Shown here piece by piece: positions 1-8,080 of a stretch of DNA of 64,000 bases. The position numbers and the translations under genes were made by a program. This DNA comes from UBA5420 sp964485345 (GTDB taxonomy: Bacteria; Bacillota; Limnochordia; Darwinibacteriales; Darwinibacteriaceae). Each line of letters opens with the position of its first letter. Position 1 is the stretch's first letter. The stretch lies in NCBI GenBank assembly GCA_964485345.1, contig CAZAJB010000001.1, positions 55,161 to 119,160 of the forward strand, given 5' to 3'. The notes under the pieces are model-generated. The model was not told the origin of the DNA, searched no databases, and was given only the letters and a program-made list of their open reading frames with translations.

Positions 1-463
1 CGATCAAGACATTTTGTTCCGTATCCATGTAGGTGATAGCGACCTGGGTAACCTGGCTATCATACTCTGCCGCGGCCAGATGCGCTCTTTTCATGATACC
101 GACCTTATCTGTGTGAAGCACCTGGGCCGGTTCGAGACGCACTGGATTGAACGCCTCAACACGCAGGCGCTCCAGAACAATATTGTTGATCTGTGGCGCA
201 CCACTTAAGGCGGCTGCGGCTTCTAGAGCTACTTTCAACAGGTTCTCTCTGCTGGCATCATTGGTGTAAGCGTACACACTCCGAAACCCTTGGAAAATGC
301 GAATCCCTACTCCATAATCACGTCCGCTTACTCCCTCTTCTACCGAACCATTCAGCATACGAAGATTCGTTCCCCTAGTATCTTCCATAAAGATCTCGGC
401 GAAATCTCCCCCTGTGGATACAGCGGCTAGTAGTACATCGGTTATCAGTCTTTCTGTGAGCAA
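1..463 (-). CDS. tldD: TldD-family metalloprotease subunit (5' part, runs off the window)
   Basis: About 154 N-terminal codons of a TldD-family protein; the rest, including the HExxxH zinc motif known for the family, lies beyond the left edge. TldD pairs with TldE/PmbA to form a cytoplasmic protease that trims unfolded peptides. Seen here: AEIFMEDTRG near residue 25, GVGIRIFQG and AYTNDASRE, matching the conserved N-terminal domain shared by TldD and PmbA. The start is TTG at 463-461, placed 7 nt after a GGGAGG ribosome site (471-477); no ATG is available in frame. TldD rather than TldE is chosen on the AEIFMED motif, but the two subunits are paralogues, so the subunit identity is less sure than the family. 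Confidence 0.8.
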   Translation of the reverse strand, partial: MLTERLITDVLLAAVSTGGDFAEIFMEDTRGTNLRMLNGSVEEGVSGRDYGVGIRIFQGFRSVYAYTNDASRENLLKVALEAAAALSGAPQINNIVLERLRVEAFNPVRLEPAQVLHTDKVGIMKRAHLAAAEYDSQVTQVAITYMDTEQNVLI

Positions 464-495
464 ATGAAACCCTCCCTCTTATCTATGGTATAATT

Positions 496-516
496 GGTGA
501 ATACTACGTATTCACC
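496..516. promoter_or_regulatory. Perfect inverted repeat in the tldD / small-gene divergent intergenic region
   Basis: Nine-base perfect arms (ggtgaatac / gtattcacc) separated by 3 nt, lying between the divergently transcribed tldD and the small gene at 580. A TATAAT hexamer sits at 489-494 just to its left. The symmetry and position suggest a dimeric repressor or activator site; no regulator is identified and the motif is not one I recognise. Confidence 0.4.
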
Positions 517-579
517 CCGGAGTTTTCCTGCAATGTAAACATTCAGACAGATTGAAACGATTGATGAAAGGGTGTCGAC

Positions 580-765
580 ATGGAACCAAGAGATATTGTC
601 TGGAGATTAATGGATCGCCTCAGTGAACTGCAGAAGCTTTGTGACGAAAGCATTCAAGACCTCCACCCCAAACAGAATGCCGACCTAATATCGAGTATCG
701 AAGAGTGCGAACGGCTCTGCCGTACCCAAATCAACACCATGAACCGTATTGCGAAGAAGTACTAA
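580..765 (+). CDS. Small hypothetical protein, helical
   Basis: A 61-residue protein that I do not recognise. It is rich in charged and Leu/Ile residues with predicted helical character (MDRLSELQKLCDES; SSIEECERLCRTQI) and three Cys, with no signal peptide or membrane segment. ATG at 580 follows an AAAGGGTG ribosome-site-like stretch (566-573). It is divergent from tldD and its last 35 bases overlap the 3' end of the convergent GIY-YIG gene. It may be a genuine small conserved protein; the evidence is the plausible start signal and protein-like composition only. Confidence 0.5.
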   Translation: MEPRDIVWRLMDRLSELQKLCDESIQDLHPKQNADLISSIEECERLCRTQINTMNRIAKKY

Positions 766-1150
766 CCCTCTTCCTTGGGTGAGCCAGTGGAACCTTCAAT
801 AGGTGGGAGCCACAAGAGCAGTCCGAAGAACCAAAACCAGGCATAGGAAAGAGTGTTCCTGGGATCCGGAGCAACGCATGGACTAGAAGACACTCCCCAT
901 TCTTGGGCTGATCATAGAATAAGGCTGCACCTAGGTATTCTGCGCTAGCCCTGAAATAATCAATATGCCAATGAAGCTTCTTGTCTAAGCGGCTGTGCCT
1001 AGCCACCCTCTGCTCTAAGTTGCGCTGAGCGCTCCCCGCGTAGGCATAAACCCCTTGCTCACAGGAGAACGTTCCGAGTTTCCCAACGCCAATCGACATC
1101 GTTTGTGGGAGGTACAGCCACAGCAGATAGACGCCTTGATTACTCCCTAT
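731..1150 (-). CDS. GIY-YIG (DUF123) family protein, probable ATA start
   Basis: A DUF123/GIY-YIG-type protein. Seen: GVYAYAGSAQ (the GIY-YIG-like signature), RVARHSR, KKLHWHIDYF and a C-terminal PGFGSSDCSCGSHL Cys/His cluster, all diagnostic of this small, poorly characterised nuclease-fold family. The first in-frame ATG (1099) would remove the first strand of the domain: upstream codons in the same frame read GVYLLWLYLPQT, which fits the family's N-terminal pattern. The only start-like codon near the strong GGAGGAGG site (1160-1167) is ATA at 1150-1148, 9 nt away; an in-frame TAA at 1127+48 (about 1174) bounds it. Either ATA is used or a base error hides a normal start. DNA cleavage activity is not established for the family. 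Confidence 0.7.
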   Translation of the reverse strand: MGSNQGVYLLWLYLPQTMSIGVGKLGTFSCEQGVYAYAGSAQRNLEQRVARHSRLDKKLHWHIDYFRASAEYLGAALFYDQPKNGECLLVHALLRIPGTLFPMPGFGSSDCSCGSHLLKVPLAHPRKRVSTSSQYGSWC

Positions 1151-1248
1151 GGCAACCGACCTCCTCCAAGAGAATTATTCTAGATTAGGAAGGTTTTCCC
1201 TTCGGTTAACGAGAAATAATAGACGCAAACTGCAAAGGAGGGAAATTG

Positions 1249-2304
1249 GTGGAAATAAAGCAAGTCTTTCGAACCCTGAGTGAAGCCTCAGGCGTTTCCG
1301 GTTACGAACACAATTTGACCTCAACCCTTCAGGAACATTGTCCCTGGGCTGATGAGATCAAGACTGACAAACTGGGCAATGTAATCATGTTGAAGAAAGG
1401 TCACGGCACCAATCCTAGACCGAAAGTCATGTTGGCCGGCCATATGGATGAAATCGGCCTGATTATTACCAAGATTGAGAAGGACGGTTTTCTACGATTT
1501 GGTACGATTGGTGGTTTTGATCAACGTGTTCTGCTAGCGCAAGAGGTTGTTGTTCACGGCAGAGAGTCACGAACCGGTGTTATTGGAGCGAAACCTCCCC
1601 ATATTCAAGTGGCTGGAGAGCAGGGCAAATCTGTAAGCATGGAGGATCTCTTCATTGATATCGGTTTTGATAGTAAAGCACAAACTGAAGAGCATGTAAG
1701 TATCGGGGACCTCGTAACAATGAAACGAGATGTCTTGGATCTACAAGGCTCCTTCATGGCTGGCAAATCCTTTGACGATAGGGCGGGTGTTGCAGCTATT
1801 TTTGAATGCTTTAAGGTGCTAGCCGGAATCTCCCATGCAGCAGATGTTTATGGTGTAGCCACAGTTCAAGAAGAGGTAGGTCTGCGTGGGGCCATCACTA
1901 GTACATACGAGATTGTCCCTGATATTGGAATTGCCATTGATGTGAGTTTCGGTGACTCCCCTGGTCTACCCGAGAGTGACACGATCAAACTCGGTCAAGG
2001 TCCGGGCATTGCCATTGGACCACATGTTCACCCGAAAATACATGCTCGCATGGTAGAGACTGCGAAGGAGTGGAATATCAGCTTTTCGCCTGATCCTTCT
2101 CCCTATCCTGGAGGAACGGATACTTACGCTATTCAAGTGGCCCAGGCAGGCGTTGCCACAATTCTGCTGTCCATCCCCCTCCGCTACATGCACACACCTA
2201 TCGAAACCTTAGACTATGAAGACGTGAGACAAACGGGCCGCTTGATGGCCATGTTTATAGCAGGCTTGAACAACGACTTTGTGGAGGGATTAACATGCTT
2301 TTAG
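1249..2304 (+). CDS. M42-family aminopeptidase (first of three tandem copies)
   Basis: Cytoplasmic dinuclear-metal aminopeptidase of family M42 (glutamyl aminopeptidase/TET type), which clips N-terminal residues from peptides released by proteolysis; family members assemble as tetrahedral dodecamers. All metal and catalytic positions are visible: AGHMDEIG (His), SFDDRAG (bridging Asp), QEEVGLRG (catalytic and ligand Glu), AIDVSF (Asp) and RYMHTP (His). GTG at 1249 is chosen because it sits 7 nt after AGGAGG (1236-1241); an in-frame TTG three bases earlier is closer than usual. 351 residues, normal for the family. It overlaps the next M42 gene by 10 nt, so the three are one operon. Confidence 0.9.
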   Translation: MEIKQVFRTLSEASGVSGYEHNLTSTLQEHCPWADEIKTDKLGNVIMLKKGHGTNPRPKVMLAGHMDEIGLIITKIEKDGFLRFGTIGGFDQRVLLAQEVVVHGRESRTGVIGAKPPHIQVAGEQGKSVSMEDLFIDIGFDSKAQTEEHVSIGDLVTMKRDVLDLQGSFMAGKSFDDRAGVAAIFECFKVLAGISHAADVYGVATVQEEVGLRGAITSTYEIVPDIGIAIDVSFGDSPGLPESDTIKLGQGPGIAIGPHVHPKIHARMVETAKEWNISFSPDPSPYPGGTDTYAIQVAQAGVATILLSIPLRYMHTPIETLDYEDVRQTGRLMAMFIAGLNNDFVEGLTCF

Positions 2305-3320
2305 CCCGATTAACTGAAGCCAATGGTGCACCGGGACAAGAGGGCGACGTGCGTGATTTAATCCGTGCAGAAATTGAGCCCCATGTCCACCAAGTAAAAA
2401 CGGATGCCCTAGGTAATCTGATCGCCATCAAAAACCCTGATGCCCCAGGACCAAAGGTAATGTTAGCAGCCCATATGGATGAAGTGGCCCTGATGATTGT
2501 GGGCATAGAGAGCAATGGTTATCTCAAGTTTCGCCCCATTGGCGGCGTGGATCCTAGGGTCTTGGTTGCTAAATCTGTCGTTGTTGGTGCCAAGAAAATT
2601 GCCGGAGTCATCGGAAGCAAACCGATTCACCTCCAGAAGCCGCCCGAGAGAGAACGGGCCTTTACCATCCAAGAGTTACTGATTGATATAGGTGCCAAGA
2701 ATAAAGAAGAAGCTGAACGCCTGGTGAAGCTCGGTGAATGCGCCTACTTCACAACGAAGCATGAAGAAATGGGCAATGGGAAAATCAAGGCCAAGGCTTT
2801 GGACGACCGCGTTGGCTGTGATCTAGCCATTCGCCTGCTCCAAGAAGACGTCTCCTTCCCACTGATTGCAGCCTTCACGGTACAAGAAGAAGTAGGACTC
2901 CGAGGCGCTGGAGTTGCCACCTATCAGATTAAGCCCGATTTGGCCTTAGTCCTCGAGGGCACAACAGCCTCCGATGTTCCTGGAACTGACGAGCACAAAC
3001 ACGCCACAACGGTAGGTGCCGGTCCTTGCATCACCGTAATCGACCGTGTTTCCATCCCACACCCTCCCCTAGTGCAAGAACTCTTTGCCTTGGCTGAGGA
3101 GGAAGGGATTAAAGTGCAGGTTCGCCGTAACACAGCGGGCGGCACCGATGCCGGTAAAATTCAAATGTCAGAGGAAGGTGTCAAGGTCGCAACGATCGCT
3201 GTGCCTTGCCGTTATATCCATTCACCAGTCTCGGTCATGAGCAAGGACGATTATGAGGGAGCATATAGGCTCGTCAGAAGCTATCTCAAGAAGCTCCAAG
3301 AAAGGGAGGCATCGAACTGA
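2295..3320 (+). CDS. M42-family aminopeptidase (second tandem copy)
   Basis: Second M42 metallo-aminopeptidase, 341 residues. Active-site motifs are intact: AAHMDEVA, ALDDRVGCD, QEEVGLRG and RYIHSP. The fourth metal position reads VLEGTTASD, so Glu replaces the Asp of its two neighbours, a substitution accepted in M42 and one that often tracks with substrate range. ATG at 2295 follows GGAGGG by 6 nt inside the 3' end of the upstream gene, and the stop overlaps the start of the third gene (TGATG). Substrate specificity cannot be read from sequence; the divergence of the copies suggests complementary specificities. Confidence 0.9.
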   Translation: MLLARLTEANGAPGQEGDVRDLIRAEIEPHVHQVKTDALGNLIAIKNPDAPGPKVMLAAHMDEVALMIVGIESNGYLKFRPIGGVDPRVLVAKSVVVGAKKIAGVIGSKPIHLQKPPERERAFTIQELLIDIGAKNKEEAERLVKLGECAYFTTKHEEMGNGKIKAKALDDRVGCDLAIRLLQEDVSFPLIAAFTVQEEVGLRGAGVATYQIKPDLALVLEGTTASDVPGTDEHKHATTVGAGPCITVIDRVSIPHPPLVQELFALAEEEGIKVQVRRNTAGGTDAGKIQMSEEGVKVATIAVPCRYIHSPVSVMSKDDYEGAYRLVRSYLKKLQEREASN

Positions 3321-4315
3321 TGAAGACAGTCATCAAACAATTAACGGAGGCCTTTGGCCCCTCGGGCTATGAAACTGAGGTTACAGAGTTAATTAAGTCG
3401 CTAGTCGAAAAACATGTCGATGAGATTAAGACTGACGTCCTAGGAAACCTGATCGCCACAAAAAAGGGATCCCCGGGCGGAAAAACCATCATGTTGGCCG
3501 CCCACACCGACGAAATTGGCGTTGTAGTCACGCACATTGATGACAAGGGATTTTTGCGTTTTGGCAATGTTGGTGGAGTTGGCATCCCCACCCTTGTTGG
3601 CAATCGAGTCCGCTTCGCGGGCGGAGCTATTGGAACAATCTATCACGAGAAAAGCAGTTGGAAAGAGCTGAGCCTCGATAAACTCTACATCGATATTGGC
3701 GCGGAGAATAAGGCAGAAGCGTTGAAGAAGGTCAAGCTGGGCGAGTTCGGAATTTTCCATAGGGAGTTCGAAGATTTGGGAAATCGGCTGATTGCGAAAA
3801 GCATGGACGACCGCGTTGGTTGCGCAGTTCTCATCGAAGCCCTAAAGAAGATCGAGAGCCCCACAAATACCCTGTACTTCGTCTTTACGACGCAAGAAGA
3901 AGTCGGTCTACGCGGTGCCCGTACCGCGGCCTATGGCATTGAACCCGATCTAGGCATTGCGCTCGATGTGACCTTAACGGGTGACATGCCTGAAGCCCGA
4001 AGAATGGAAGTTTCTCTCGGCCATGGCGCGGCCATTAAAGTCAAGGACTCCTCCATCATTGTCCATCCCAAGGTGAAAGATCTCTTGGTGGGTCTTGCCG
4101 AAGAGAAGACGATTCCCTACCAAATGGAGGTTTTGGAGGCCGGTGGCACTGACGCAGGAGCCATTCATCTCACAAAGACGGGGGTTCCTTCTGGAGCTAT
4201 TTCGATTCCCACTCGTTATGTACACTCTCCCTCGGAGATGGTGGATATTAGAGATGTGGCAGCTTGCGTTGACCTCGTGGTAGCTTTGGCCAATGCGGAT
4301 CTAGCGAGCATCTAA
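3320..4315 (+). CDS. M42-family aminopeptidase (third tandem copy)
   Basis: Third M42 enzyme of the operon, 331 residues, with complete metal/catalytic set: AAHTDEIG, SMDDRVGC, QEEVGLRG, ALDVTL and RYVHSP. Its start codon shares a base with the stop of the preceding gene, so translation is probably coupled. The gene is followed 25 nt later by a strong hairpin (4341-4380). The copy is closest in motif style to the first gene, but all three differ throughout, so this is an old duplication and not a recent tandem repeat. Confidence 0.9.
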   Translation: MKTVIKQLTEAFGPSGYETEVTELIKSLVEKHVDEIKTDVLGNLIATKKGSPGGKTIMLAAHTDEIGVVVTHIDDKGFLRFGNVGGVGIPTLVGNRVRFAGGAIGTIYHEKSSWKELSLDKLYIDIGAENKAEALKKVKLGEFGIFHREFEDLGNRLIAKSMDDRVGCAVLIEALKKIESPTNTLYFVFTTQEEVGLRGARTAAYGIEPDLGIALDVTLTGDMPEARRMEVSLGHGAAIKVKDSSIIVHPKVKDLLVGLAEEKTIPYQMEVLEAGGTDAGAIHLTKTGVPSGAISIPTRYVHSPSEMVDIRDVAACVDLVVALANADLASI

Positions 4316-4340
4316 GCAACAACGGACAGCCTAAGCTTAA

Positions 4341-4380
4341 AAGGAGCGTCTTTGATGGAAACCCATCGAAGACGCTCCTT
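4341..4380. terminator. Bidirectional hairpin between convergent genes
   Basis: An 18-bp stem (aaggagcgtctttgatgg against its complement with one G-T pair) and a 4-nt loop, placed between the 3' ends of the M42 operon (+) and the PAS/MCP gene (-). No long U tract follows on either strand, but position and stability point to a shared terminator. Confidence 0.75.
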
Positions 4381-4397
4381 TCCATACATAACCTGCC

Positions 4398-5105
4398 CTA
4401 TTCGCTGTACAGATCGAGGATGCGTTTGACTAACATGTTCACCTCATCAATCGCTTCTCGAACCTTCAGTGCTGCATCGCTAGAACCAACGGAAAGGTTG
4501 CGAATCTCCTGGGCAACGATCTCAAAGCCACGCCCATGCTCCCCTGCACGTGCCGCTTCAATCGAGGCATTGAGGGCCACCAAGTTCGTCTGTTTGGCAA
4601 TGTTGGTGATCGAGTTCATCAGATGAGAAATCCGCTCTGGAATCACAGCCAGATCTTCCACCATTCTTTGTGAAAGCTCCTGTTCAGCTGCGATCTTCTC
4701 GTAGGCAGCCTTGACATCAAGCTCCAAGCGTTTCTCCTCATTGATGTTCCTCCACACCACAACATTGGCCACATGCTTGCCCTCTGGACTCCTAACTGCT
4801 GCCGCAGTGAGGCGAGCGTAAAAGTTCCCGATCTGCACGTAACCTGTATGAGGCAGTCTCTTAGGATCGCTGAGGATACCACCCACTCTACCAAAGTCCT
4901 TGTGGTAACGACCTATGTTAGCACCTACCATACGGTCTGGATCAACTTTGGTAACAGAGCTCATTTCTGTGAATAACTCTCTGGCACTCGGACTCATCCA
5001 GACCATATTGTGCTTCAAGTCGGAGATCATGACATTCTCGCCTAGAGCAGACAAGATCCAATCACTTTCAATGCGAAGATTCTCCAAATGTGAATTCAGC
5101 GCCAC
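4398..5105 (-). CDS. Soluble PAS-domain protein with short chemoreceptor signalling hairpin
   Basis: 235 residues. Residues ~15-125 look like a PAS sensor domain (WILSALGENVMISD ... PHTGYVQIGNFYARLTA), followed by a charged helix and, at ~160-215, the methyl-accepting chemotaxis signalling tip (QTNLVALNASIEAARAGEHG, RGFEIVAQEIRNL). There is no transmembrane segment and the coiled-coil portion is far shorter than in a classical receptor, so adaptation-helix methylation sites seem absent. It would act in the cytoplasm, coupling a PAS signal to CheW/CheA-like partners, none of which is encoded nearby. ATG at 5105 follows AAGGAGGG-type sequence. It is monocistronic and convergent with the M42 operon. 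Confidence 0.8.
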   Translation of the reverse strand: MALNSHLENLRIESDWILSALGENVMISDLKHNMVWMSPSARELFTEMSSVTKVDPDRMVGANIGRYHKDFGRVGGILSDPKRLPHTGYVQIGNFYARLTAAAVRSPEGKHVANVVVWRNINEEKRLELDVKAAYEKIAAEQELSQRMVEDLAVIPERISHLMNSITNIAKQTNLVALNASIEAARAGEHGRGFEIVAQEIRNLSVGSSDAALKVREAIDEVNMLVKRILDLYSE

Positions 5106-5133
5106 TTTGTACCCTCCTTATAGCGGATCCCAT

Positions 5134-5844
5134 CTATTGCAAGCTCAGCACTTTACTCGGAACATTAGTAATAATGCTATCAACCTTGTTTCGTGTTGCC
5201 TGTTCAACATCCATCGCCTCATCCACAGTCCAGACATTCACCATCATGCCATTGGCCTGAGCTGCTTGAACGAGGTCAGGAATCATTGTCTTATGGTGCG
5301 GATGGAGCGCAGAAGCCCCAATGCTCTTAGCATAGATCCAAGGGTTAACCAAGCCACAATTGTAAAGAATACCGGTTCGAGCCTGTGGCCGAATCCCTTT
5401 TATGTGTACCAAAGCGTAGTGATTGAAAGACGAGATGATGGTTCTCTCCCACAGCGAATACTCATCGATCAGGAGAGCCAACGCTTCGTTAAGCTGATCA
5501 AAGCCTAGGGCTGCTTTTGTCTCCACATTCAGCAAGACATTGCGATCTCGGATCAGCTCCAGAACCTCTCGCAAGCTAGGTAGTTTTGTGCCTGAAAACT
5601 CAGGAGAAAACCAAGAACCTGCGTCGAATTCTCTAAGCTCTGCTAGTGTGTGGCCCTCTACAGAACCTTTACCATTTGTGGTTCGCTCCAAAGTAGAATC
5701 ATGGATCACCACAACTTCGCCATCTTTCGTTAAGTGAACATCAAGCTCTATACCGCCTGAGCCAGCCTCCAGAGCCAACTCAAAAGCAGGCATCGTGTTT
5801 TCTGGTGCTTTACTCGAGTATCCTCGGTGTGCCATAACGATCAT
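5134..5844 (-). CDS. Glycerophosphodiester phosphodiesterase (cytoplasmic type)
   Basis: Hydrolyses glycerophosphodiesters to glycerol-3-phosphate and an alcohol. Seen: AHRGYSSKAPENT (catalytic His and metal Glu), GIELDVHLTKDG (ExD metal pair) and VVIHDSTLERTT (second catalytic His), in order over the first 60 residues of a TIM-barrel protein of 236 residues. No signal peptide, so intracellular (UgpQ-like) and not the secreted GlpQ type. The frame is open upstream into dapF, but ATG at 5844 is preceded at 8 nt by GAGGGAG and starts right at the conserved domain. Lies 23 nt downstream of dapF, same strand. Confidence 0.88.
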   Translation of the reverse strand: MIVMAHRGYSSKAPENTMPAFELALEAGSGGIELDVHLTKDGEVVVIHDSTLERTTNGKGSVEGHTLAELREFDAGSWFSPEFSGTKLPSLREVLELIRDRNVLLNVETKAALGFDQLNEALALLIDEYSLWERTIISSFNHYALVHIKGIRPQARTGILYNCGLVNPWIYAKSIGASALHPHHKTMIPDLVQAAQANGMMVNVWTVDEAMDVEQATRNKVDSIITNVPSKVLSLQ

Positions 5845-5867
5845 ACTTACCGCTCCCTCTCTACCCT

Positions 5868-6677
5868 TCAAATATCGATACTGCCTGAAAAGACTCTTAC
5901 CGCTGGTCCTGCCATGAATACATGGTTGTCTAGGCCTCCATGAATAGCGAGGACACCCCCTGGCAACGAGACCCTGATTGCCCCCACCGTAAGCTCTTGG
6001 GTCAGGCCCAGTCTTGACGCCACAACCGCTGCTGCGCAGGCTCCAGTGCCACAGGCCAATGTGGGCCCGGCTCCCCGTTCCCATACCCTGACCTTAAGGT
6101 GATTAGGACTCAGCACTTGTGTAAACTCAATGTTTGCACCCTGCGGCCACACTTCGGCTGTCTCTAAGCGAGGCCCCCAGGTAGCGAAATCCAGCGCTGC
6201 AAGGTCATCAACAAAGACCACTGCATGGGGATTTCCTATTGACAGGGGATATGCTGTCCAAGAAACGCCATGCGACAGAACCTCCACCTCACCACCTTGA
6301 GACAAGGAAAAATCGGGTTCACCCATGTCCACGACATACCATTCGTCAGCTGTGCGTATTTCCTTCCTACCGCTTAAGGTGCCCACCTCGATCACAGGAC
6401 CTTGAGCCAAACCTTCTTGCAGCAGGTAGTGGGCCATACAGCGAATTGCGTTCCCGCACATTTCCGCCTCTGTACCATCGGCATTAAAAATTCGCATCGT
6501 ATAGAGGCCGACGTCCTTGGTAATCAGCACCAATCCATCGGCACCTATGCCAAGTTGGCGATGACACAAAGCTTTAGCGAGCATTTCGCCTCTTGGTAAC
6601 AGATTTCCTCCAAAGTCTTCCATGAAAATAAAGTCATTACCCAACCCATGATACTTAGTAAATTGCGCCACATCCAT
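5868..6677 (-). CDS. dapF: Diaminopimelate epimerase
   Basis: Interconverts LL- and meso-diaminopimelate, the last step before lysine and the source of the peptidoglycan cross-linking residue. Both catalytic cysteines are present: Cys74 in EMCGNAIRC and Cys209 in LACGTGACA. The N-terminal FTKYHGLGNDF motif is canonical. 269 residues, the usual length. A GGGGAGG ribosome site lies 4 nt before the ATG and 10 nt before an in-frame GTG at codon 3, so either could initiate. Only 19 nt separate it from the upstream DegT-type aminotransferase, with which it probably shares a transcript. Confidence 0.95.
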   Translation of the reverse strand: MDVAQFTKYHGLGNDFIFMEDFGGNLLPRGEMLAKALCHRQLGIGADGLVLITKDVGLYTMRIFNADGTEAEMCGNAIRCMAHYLLQEGLAQGPVIEVGTLSGRKEIRTADEWYVVDMGEPDFSLSQGGEVEVLSHGVSWTAYPLSIGNPHAVVFVDDLAALDFATWGPRLETAEVWPQGANIEFTQVLSPNHLKVRVWERGAGPTLACGTGACAAAVVASRLGLTQELTVGAIRVSLPGGVLAIHGGLDNHVFMAGPAVRVFSGSIDI

Positions 6678-6696
6678 CCTCCCCTCAGCTTACTAT

Positions 6697-7965
6697 CTAC
6701 AATAGATGAGTGGCTATCTTTTCTACTGCCTTTAGGAGATCGTCCATGTCCTCCTCCGTCACTAGATGATTCAGGTGAATCTGTACAGCTCGGCCTAGAA
6801 GATTTAGTGTGAAGGGGCAGGTGTTTTCGGAGTACTCGATCTCCTCTTCAGGCCTCAGGCTCCACGGATAATGCCCGCCCCAGGGATCGCGCTTGGCCAG
6901 AAGAAACTCCCAATTCACGTAGATATGTTGATCATTCGCTGCTCCGTCATAGATTTGGGCTGCTTGGATCCCTTCTGCTGTCAAGGCCTCCGCAACGCCA
7001 TGAGCTTGCTGCCCATCGAGAACATAGAAGATCAGGCTGAGACCCAAGTCGTTCTCTGTGCCAAAAACTGGCGATAACTGGATCTTGGGCTGCTTCTTCA
7101 GTTCCGAGATGATCCTTTGCTTATTGCTCTTGGTCCGCTGCAAAATACGGGGCATTTTCCCGAGCTGACCATGGGATAAGGCGGCCTGTAGTTCCGTAAG
7201 CCGGTAATTCTGCCCCGGAAACGCAGGAACCTTCCTCTCGATGAAGCGAAACTGGTAACCGGCACCATCATGATACAGAACGGCGCGCTGCCACAACTCT
7301 TCCGAGTTGGTGACCAGCATACCTCCTTCGCCGGTTGTGATCACTTTTGATTGCTGCAAACTGAAGCAACCGATATCACCGATGGACCCTAACATACGTC
7401 CTTGATACATGCCCCCATTAGCCTGAGCTGCATCTTCGATCACTCGAATGTCATATTTCCTGGCTAAGGACATGATCTCATCCATGGCCGCGGAGATACC
7501 CCGCATATGCACCACAATCACGGCCTTTGTTCTTGCTGTGATCTTCCTTGCCATATCCGCAGGATCCAAAGTCAAGGTCTCATCGATCTCACAGAGCACA
7601 GGAACCGCTCCAACTATGGTAACGGCAGCAGCAGTGGCTACCCAGGTATAGGCAGGAATCATCACTTCGTCGCCTGGCCCCACGCCACAAGCCACTAGGG
7701 CGCAGATTAGGGCCGACGTTCCCGAGTTGACTGCCAGCGCGTAATTTGTTCCTAGGAAGCTCCTGTATTCGCTTTCCAGAGCGCTACACTCTGACGATTC
7801 GAGGCCCACGGAGAGATAGCGGAAGATTCTTTTTTTCTCCAGCACCTGCAACACTTTATTCTTCTCCTCGGCCCCTAATTCTTCGCTACCCATGTATTTC
7901 GAAACCCACGGTTTGGTGCGGACCGGTGCACCACCGTAGATAGCCAGCTTATCCATTGCTTTCAT
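6697..7965 (-). CDS. DegT/DnrJ/EryC1/StrS family PLP aminotransferase
   Basis: PLP-dependent aminotransferase of the sugar-aminotransferase (DegT) family. Seen: the family opening LAIYGGAPVRTKPW, NSGTSALICAL (phosphate-binding), VIEDAAQANGG and FSLQQSKVITTGEGG with the PLP lysine (about residue 207). 422 residues, typical. Three in-frame ATGs cluster at the start; the one at 7965 is preferred because AAAGGA lies 6 nt upstream. These enzymes usually act on keto-sugars for surface glycans or aminoglycosides, or occasionally on other ketones; there is no sugar nucleotide pathway nearby, so the substrate is open. It precedes dapF by 19 nt. Confidence 0.85.
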   Translation of the reverse strand: MKAMDKLAIYGGAPVRTKPWVSKYMGSEELGAEEKNKVLQVLEKKRIFRYLSVGLESSECSALESEYRSFLGTNYALAVNSGTSALICALVACGVGPGDEVMIPAYTWVATAAAVTIVGAVPVLCEIDETLTLDPADMARKITARTKAVIVVHMRGISAAMDEIMSLARKYDIRVIEDAAQANGGMYQGRMLGSIGDIGCFSLQQSKVITTGEGGMLVTNSEELWQRAVLYHDGAGYQFRFIERKVPAFPGQNYRLTELQAALSHGQLGKMPRILQRTKSNKQRIISELKKQPKIQLSPVFGTENDLGLSLIFYVLDGQQAHGVAEALTAEGIQAAQIYDGAANDQHIYVNWEFLLAKRDPWGGHYPWSLRPEEEIEYSENTCPFTLNLLGRAVQIHLNHLVTEEDMDDLLKAVEKIATHLL

Positions 7966-8052
7966 CTCCATTCCTTTCTCCATTTTATCTGTTCTTGATC
8001 ATTTCAGCAATTCCTCTCATCATCAAACAAAGGCTGACGGTGTTGGAATAGT

Positions 8053-8079
8053 AAAACCGGGAGAAGCTCCCCCGGTTTT
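8053..8079 (-). terminator. Terminator of the aminotransferase/reductase fusion gene
   Basis: On the minus strand a GC-rich hairpin (aaaaccggg ... cccggtttt, with a two-base bulge) ends in a short U run, immediately after the stop codon at 8081. It separates the fusion gene from the DegT gene downstream. Confidence 0.7.
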
Positions 8080-8080
8080 C

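Noticed and set aside
4915..5508. 197-codon open frame on the plus strand
   Set aside because: It is antisense to the PAS/MCP and GDPD genes, both with clear domain motifs, and has no protein-like pattern.
5845..6084. N-terminal extension of the GDPD frame into dapF
   Set aside because: It reads as an antisense-free frame shadow of dapF, has no family similarity, and a good ribosome site precedes the ATG at 5844.
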